The translations under genes and the position numbers were made by a program. 64,000 nucleotides of DNA from Elsinoe arachidis (lineage: Eukaryota > Ascomycota > Dothideomycetes > Myriangiales > Elsinoaceae). The notes under the pieces are model-generated. The model did not search any database, was not told the origin of the DNA, and saw nothing but the letters and a program-made list of their open reading frames with translations. Where the stretch lies: contig JAAPAX010000009.1 in assembly GCA_013372555.1 (NCBI GenBank), forward strand, positions 744,001 through 808,000, written 5' to 3'. Positions 58,522 through 64,000 of this stretch are shown here, piece by piece; within the stretch, counting starts at the first letter, position 1, and every line of letters begins with the position of its first letter.

Positions 58522-61207
58522 TCAATCCGTCTCGGTAAAGAACTTGCTTGCTTGAATCAGATCCTCGTCCCCGTTCGCAAAGTCCCATCCAACAATGACC
58601 TTGTTTTGTGAGCAGCACACTATACGACGTGTGTCGAATTGCAGCTTGAATACCCGGTTGCTGCTTTCCTCCGCTCCCTGATTCATCCTTCGCATGCCAT
58701 GCTGCTGTTGTTGTAGATTTTGATGCTGTAGAAGCTGCCGCTGCTGGGCGATTTGTTGCGCATTCATCGGCATATTGCCCGCAGGTGCAGGCTGAGCGAC
58801 ATGGTGGTGGTGATGATGAACATGCTGGCCTTGTTGAAGTCGAGGGTGTACGTGTACTGGTGGAGGCTGGCCGCCCACGCCCCCAGCAGCTGCTTGACCT
58901 TGATTTTGAGCCTGTCCCTGAGCCCGAGCTTGTACCTGCATTTGCTGCTGGTTGGCTGCGCCGGCGCCTTGTGGACCTGCTTGTTGCGGTGGCTGCTGGT
59001 GCTGGCCTCCATGGGCGTGACCATGACCGCCTCCTGGCGGCACAGGCCCTCGTTGCTGGCGATTGTTCCTGTGGCGTTGCAGCGCAAGGACTTCATCCTG
59101 GTGCAGACGTCTGCTTGCGATCCATTTGCCGTCCGAGTCCTTCTTCCAGATGATGACTGTTTCATCGTATGAACCTGACACAATACGACTCCAGCGACTG
59201 CCACCACCTCCGTGTGGGATCTTAGCATTCAATGATCGAAGATTTGACATGGTTTCAAGCCCATTGCGGGCCAGAGAAGTCCCCGCTCGGTTGTGCATAT
59301 CATCGACCTGGCGTAGCATCCTGTCCTGCGTCTGTCTCGCCAAAGCTTCCAGCTCATCGTCCGTGACCTGCCTGTCACCGAAGCGAGCCTGTAGGGTTCT
59401 CACCAGATTAGAGTGACCGTGTAGGCATGCAACCTCTCCCTTTGTTGAAGCATCAAAGATCCTGACCGTGTTGTCACTACTTCCGCTGACGACTCTTCGA
59501 CCATCAAATTGTACGCAGGCAATACCTTTGACGTGTCCATTGATCTCGCGAATGCACTCTCCGGTCTTGATGTTCCACATACGAATGGTGCGGTCGCCAG
59601 ACGCAGACACAATTGTGTCCTCGTAGATTTGGATGGCGTTGACTGCCGCACCGTGGCCTCTCAACGAGCTCAGCAGACTGAACGGTTCGATGTCGACTTT
59701 GGCGTCTGGTGGGAACTGCTCATGTGCCATGTCTGGAACGATTGGATTGTCAGACCGCAATTTGCGCCGGTTCCAGATCTTGATCGTCTTGTCCTTGGAG
59801 CAAGTGATCAGGTAGCGGCTATCAAAGCGCAGGTTGAGAACAGATTCGCGATGCGCCGTAGTCATTTTGTGAACCACTTCACCAGTCGAGAATTTCCAGA
59901 TCACCACGTACGAGTCTGAGCCGCCTGAGACGACGATATCCTCGCTTGGGTCAGGGTCGAATTGCAGGCACAACACTGATTGCTCATGCTGCTTGTCCAG
60001 TGTGCGCTCACATCGCAAAGTGTCCAAATTCCAGATCTTGATTGACTTGTCGCGACTGCCACTGACGAGATAGTTCTTGACAAATTGGATGGTGTAAACG
60101 CATTCTTCGTGCATCTCATCAGGGTATGAAGGATGAGGAAGCTGGAAGTTCTTGTATCGGCCTTCGTTCCAGTTGCTTTCGAGCTTTCTACGCTGTTTGT
60201 AGAGGTAGTGCCAATTTATTGACTTGTGCCCGGGTCGTCCAACAGTCACGGGCGGGGATAGTGGAGGGTTCAGCTCGTAGTTACTCCGGTGTGCTTCGAG
60301 AGTATCTTCTTGCAGAGAAGGTCCATCGTAAGGCGTCCGCGATCCGCTTGATGTTGGTGACAAACTGGCGAGATCCTCCATGTCTGCAAGCGTCGACCGA
60401 CCGACCGTGCTGCTTTCTACTCCCTCCATCTGATTATCATCATCCGTCTCTGGGCGGCCGTGTTGCTCATTCCATGTCTGTGTGTCGCGAACTTCACCTG
60501 CTGCCTGGTGAGACGAACTTGCATCTCGTTGTCGTTTCCTGCTCGTTCTCGCATCCGCTGAAGCATCAAACTTTCTGCGATGGCTCCGTGCGCTTTCGTC
60601 CGAGATTCTATTGTCCAGCTCTAGGCGCGCCTGAATCGCATCCAGGTCGACCATCCATCCCTCACGCAGGAACAGAGCCTTCCAGAGAGGAGTGTCAAGA
60701 GCCATCATTCTCCACTTGCGCGAGGTCATGGAGCAGTGGACAACGTCCAGAGCCCCAAGGTTCATCATGACCAGCTCATTGAGCTCAGCAGGTAGCTTGT
60801 CCGCAGGATTGATGTGAAGGCGATACCGCATAGCGTCGAAGATGTGCGCAATAGCAGAGGTCGGCAGCGATTCGAGAGCATTCTTTATAATATCTCTGTG
60901 TGTTAGTGGAGGACATTGTACTGTGAGGGACCTGCTTACCCGCTTTGTATTCAGCTGCTAAGCTATCCGTCAATTGAGAAAATACCTTGAATCGCTCGTC
61001 ATCCGACAGCGACTTGACCAGTCCAGCCAAATCCGAGTCACGCTGTGGCCCTGACATGGCAATGAGTTGTGTCTGTCCTTGTGAGATCCCATCGTCGGTG
61101 TCTTCATCATCCAGCTGCATTTGCCCATCGCTCTCGTGAGAAGGGTCAGGCCCTTCCGAATAACCTTCGTCTGGACGCGGACGCGTGTGTTGAGGTATCG
61201 ACTCCAT
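58522..61207 (-). CDS. F-box/WD40-repeat protein, SCF ubiquitin-ligase substrate receptor (FWD-1/beta-TrCP-like)
   Basis: Two exons, 61207-60940 and 60893-58522, give 879 residues. The 46-nt intron (60939-60894) has GTAAGC, a CTAAC branch site and AG, and joins ..LAAEYKAG-like sequence to DIIKNALESLPTSAIAHIF. The F-box lies at ~123-165 (KLPAELNELVMMNLGALDVV .. SRKWRMMA). WD repeats run from ~350 to ~675 (YLVSGSRDKSIKIWN, IVVSGGSDSYVVIWK, LITCSKDKTIKIWN, TIVSASGDRTIRMWN, RVVSGSSDNTVRIFD, RIVSGSYDETVIIWK). The last blade (~834-862, RIVCCSQNKVIVGWD) follows a ~140-residue Gln/His/Gly/Pro-rich insert. The N-terminus is acidic. The layout fits receptors that hand phosphorylated substrates to the SCF ligase. 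Similarity to Neurospora FWD-1 is my judgement from the layout, not a search. Confidence 0.85.
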
Positions 61208-62355
61208 GATGTCTCAGTAAGCTTTGAGTGCTTCCACGCTAGCGAGGTGATGGTCCAACGTGAATTCGCTGGTGATCTTCAGGCAGATGTGAAGATGTAA
61301 TGGTGACCGCGTCGAACTTCCCATTCACTTCAGCTTATTCCAGCTCTTATTCCTTGCGAAGATCCCGCCGGCATCAGACACAGTATGGCCTTTCCAGCTC
61401 CTACTTGCTACGCGTCGACGAGCGTGAGTAAGCTACCCCACTGACGTCGTTGAAGGTGTTTCGCTTTTGTGTATTCCCGCGTCGAGCTGACCAGTGACGT
61501 TCGGGTGAGGGTACAAAATAGCCTTTTGGCCTTCTGTGAAAGCGCTGTAATGTTGTAACGGTAGGCGAACGGTTCGTCCTGAGATCGTAGAATGTTCCAG
61601 GTAAGGCGAGACAAATGGTGGGATGAGTATAGGATGGCCGATGTAGTTGTTGATTGTAGAGCTGTATAGGTCAGGATGCGACTGACATCTGGAGGCCCAA
61701 GTCGCACAAACGATGCTTCGATGAAGGTGAGTTTGTGACGACGGGCGCGGATGGACAAACAATTACTGTTTTGAGTAAAAGAGGTAGCTTCTCAGCAAAT
61801 GTCAGCTCTTAGCCTCTTCTGCTGAAGGCCAGTGAGGGCCAACTGATCGCACTAGCAGCCGTTGACGGATGGCTCGTGCAGCCTCGAGAAGCTCAATGCA
61901 GGGCCCGATCGGGCACTAGCCCGGGTGCTTCCTCGATCGCGATTGGTCCAGATTGCTTTCTCTGCTGCTTCGACTGCTTCCGTGCGTTCTCTTGCTTCTG
62001 CGCTTCTCAAACAACCGCCCATACATTGCACATCCAACCTTGGGCGCAACACCCTGCATCAACCTTCACTCTACGTTGCATACACACCGCCGTCCACCAC
62101 CTCCCGTCATCACCGACACCCGTAGACGACCACCACTTTCGCTTCATTTGCCTGGTGCAGTTGGGCTCTCAGATGCCCGGCTCTTGACACCCCTGTCATT
62201 TCGCTGAGCGCGACCCGCTGCGCGGAGTTGGCGTTTCCAGCCCACAATCCACCCCAGCACCCACCCCATTTCGATCCGCGCCAAGTCGTCGCAGCACTCG
62301 CTCTCGGTCGCATCTGTCCCGCTCTGTTGAGTCTCGAGAGCAGAAAGAGTAGAAG
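61208..62355. other. Divergent intergenic region between the F-box gene and cdc24
   Basis: About 1.15 kb of shared upstream DNA. The half toward cdc24 (roughly 61960-62300) is rich in CT and CACC on the plus strand, like fungal promoters and 5' leaders. Frames up to 116 codons show no motif or conservation that I recognise. Confidence 0.5.
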
Positions 62356-64000
62356 ATGGATGGAGGAGGAGTACATGTTCCAGTAGCAAGAGCATTCAAC
62401 ACACACTCGCCAATGTCGTTTGGAAACTCAAGGCTTCACTCGGCCGGAGGGCCCTCCCTCGTACACCAACAGGCGCATACGAGCTCGTCCTACTCAATTC
62501 AATCGCATCAGTCTTCAAGACTGTCAGATGCCACCACTTTGACACAACAGACATCGGCTTCGACTTTATTCCATCCTCCTTCGGCGCCGACCCCGGAACC
62601 GAGCAATGTGCGACCGGGCCAGAATGTCATGAATGCGGTCGGAGAAAAGGAGCAATCACTCTTTCAAATATGTCTTATACTTCGACAACGACTGAGTGGT
62701 GTACCTGGCTTTGACGCCATCTTAGAAGAGGAGGAGCAGAGCGCAGATGAAGACACAGATCCTGTGACTCTGCTATGGAGGACTTTCCGGAGAGGATATC
62801 CTCTCATGGCCATCTACAATGTGTTACGACCAGACAAGCCCCTCCAGCCGGATGTCACAAATATGAACGATGTGAAAAAGGCCAAAAGCATGACATTCAA
62901 GTTCATCAATGCCTGTTTGAATGAGCTTGGCTTCAAAGTGGAGAATTGCTTCATTCTGCTGGATCTTTTCGGAGACGATACCACTGGTTTTGTCCGTGTG
63001 ACCCGAATGGTGACCCGTCTGCTGGATATGGGAGTCGAGCGAAACGTTATCGAGGACACCCGACGGGATAGTGCTGAGCCATATGAGGGCAGCGGGGCCG
63101 GGAAGCGAAGCCAAAGGCAGCACATTGTTGACGAACTCGTCAATACCGAGCGAACGTACGTCCAGCATCTCGAAATGCTTCAGGACTTTCAATCACAATG
63201 CCAGAAGACTGGAGTCATTCCAGGAGACGTCATTCACCAGATCTTCCTCAACCTCAACGCCCTGCTCGATTTCCAGCGCAGATTCCTCATCCGGGTAGAA
63301 CAGATCAACGCACAGCCCGAGAATGAGCAGAATTGGGGCAAGTTGTTTGTGCTCTACAATGATGCTTTCTCAATTTACGAGCCATACATCACAAACCAAA
63401 AGCAGTGCGAGGCTACCGTCATGCGCGAATTCGACAAGCTGAAGATGGCTGGAGGTTCGGCGACTCTTCAAGGAATTGTGGCCAACCCGTCGACTCTCTA
63501 CAGTTTTCTCATGAAGCCTTTCCAGCGACTGTCAAAATACCCACTTCTCCTTAACGAACTCTATAAGAAGGGCGATCTGGACGAGGAGCGAAAGGCAGAT
63601 CTTCTGATTGGCAAAGACTGCGCGACAGCTGTTCTCTCACGCACAAACGCCGCTATGGAAAGGGAAGACAGATTTGCAGTCGTAGATGAGTTGAGTGGCC
63701 GTGTTGAAGATTGGAAGGGACACAAGGTCGAGCAATTCGGCGAACTTCTGCTTTTCGGGACTTTCACAGTGATCAAAAGTGACAGTGGAGTGTCAAAAGA
63801 CTCGGAACGAGAGGTTTGTGTACTATCAAAATGCTACGATGCAGTCTGCTGACCAGTGATAGTACCATGTGTACTTCTTCGAGTCGATACTACTCTGTTG
63901 CAAAGATATTGACCCTAACAAGGCCAAAAACAAGATGAAGGGCAAGCCGCTTGTGGACAAGAAAGGAAAGCCCAAGTTGCAGCTCAAAGGCCGGATCTTC
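62356..64000 (+). CDS. cdc24: Cdc24-type guanine nucleotide exchange factor for Cdc42 (partial, C-terminus outside window)
   Basis: Exon 1 at 62356-63813 encodes 486 residues. A 49-nt intron (63814-63862; GTTTGT, CTGAC branch site, TAG) leads in phase 0 to exon 2 (63863 to the window edge), which starts YHVYFFESILLCCKDIDP. Domains: a Ser/Thr/Gln-rich N-terminus (1-95); the Cdc24-type calponin-homology domain (~100-225: LILRQRLSGVPGFDAILEE .. TFRRGYPLMAIYNVL); a Dbl-homology/RhoGEF domain (~255-435: VDELVNTERTYVQHLEML .. MKPFQRLSKYPLLL); and a PH domain starting ~445 and continuing past the edge. A PB1 domain would be expected further on. It activates Cdc42 at growth sites to set cell polarity and hyphal tip growth. 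The start Met is the first in the frame; an upstream exon is possible. Confidence 0.92.

Overview
The window is a piece of a filamentous ascomycete chromosome. The evidence is short GT..AG introns (46-85 nt) with CTAAC/CTGAC-like branch sites, fungal proteins (Cdc24, a fungal F-box/WD40 protein, a DUF1992 protein), and transposons carrying a heavy repeat-induced point mutation (RIP) pattern. In the transposon blocks CA and TG dinucleotides are nearly absent while TA, CTA and TAG dominate and CG survives. That is the pattern expected from CpA-to-TpA mutation, and it explains why no long reading frame remains there. A Dothideomycete is likely, but that is inference.

Layout. 1-~4436: RIPed non-LTR (LINE, Tad1-like) retrotransposon on the minus strand, running off the left edge. 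4509-20015: DNA element with ~408-bp terminal inverted repeats and a TA duplication. It is split by a Ty3/gypsy chromovirus (5207-19161, plus, duplication ATATT), which is itself split by a second chromovirus (A, 9017-15285, minus). 20018-23439: normal-composition DNA with no gene I can support. 23440-25140: DUF1992 (DNAJC28-like) gene, minus. 25210-49736: Ty1/copia element X (minus, duplication TAGAT), which holds chromovirus B (27903-40327, AAGAT) with its sister C nested inside it (32849-39064, AAAGG), and a third chromovirus D (42424-49105, plus, AAGAG). 49786-55424: copia element Y (minus, ATTAT/ATCAT). From 55488 on come ordinary genes: a metaxin/SAM-like gene (+), a beta-carbonic anhydrase (-), an F-box/WD40 protein (-) and the first part of cdc24 (+, running off the right edge).

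The main result is architectural. If X and Y are removed at their target-site duplications, the DUF1992 and metaxin-like genes become divergent neighbours with only ~171 bp between start codons. About 30 kb of nested, RIPed retrotransposons has been driven into what was one compact bidirectional promoter. Both genes still have intact reading frames. A 44-bp host remnant between X and Y carries a consensus 5' splice donor. It pairs with an acceptor just right of Y, so Y may sit inside a small 5'-UTR intron.

The second result is that two of the gypsy elements carry about 1.4-1.5 kb between the chromodomain end of pol and the 3' LTR with open frames on the opposite strand. In the first gypsy this antisense frame contains at least two candidate fungal introns readable only on the antisense strand. 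I recognise no family for either antisense protein. All transposon proteins are broken, and their calls rest on translated motifs that survive RIP. Boundaries of internal coding segments are approximate; LTR and duplication positions were read base by base.
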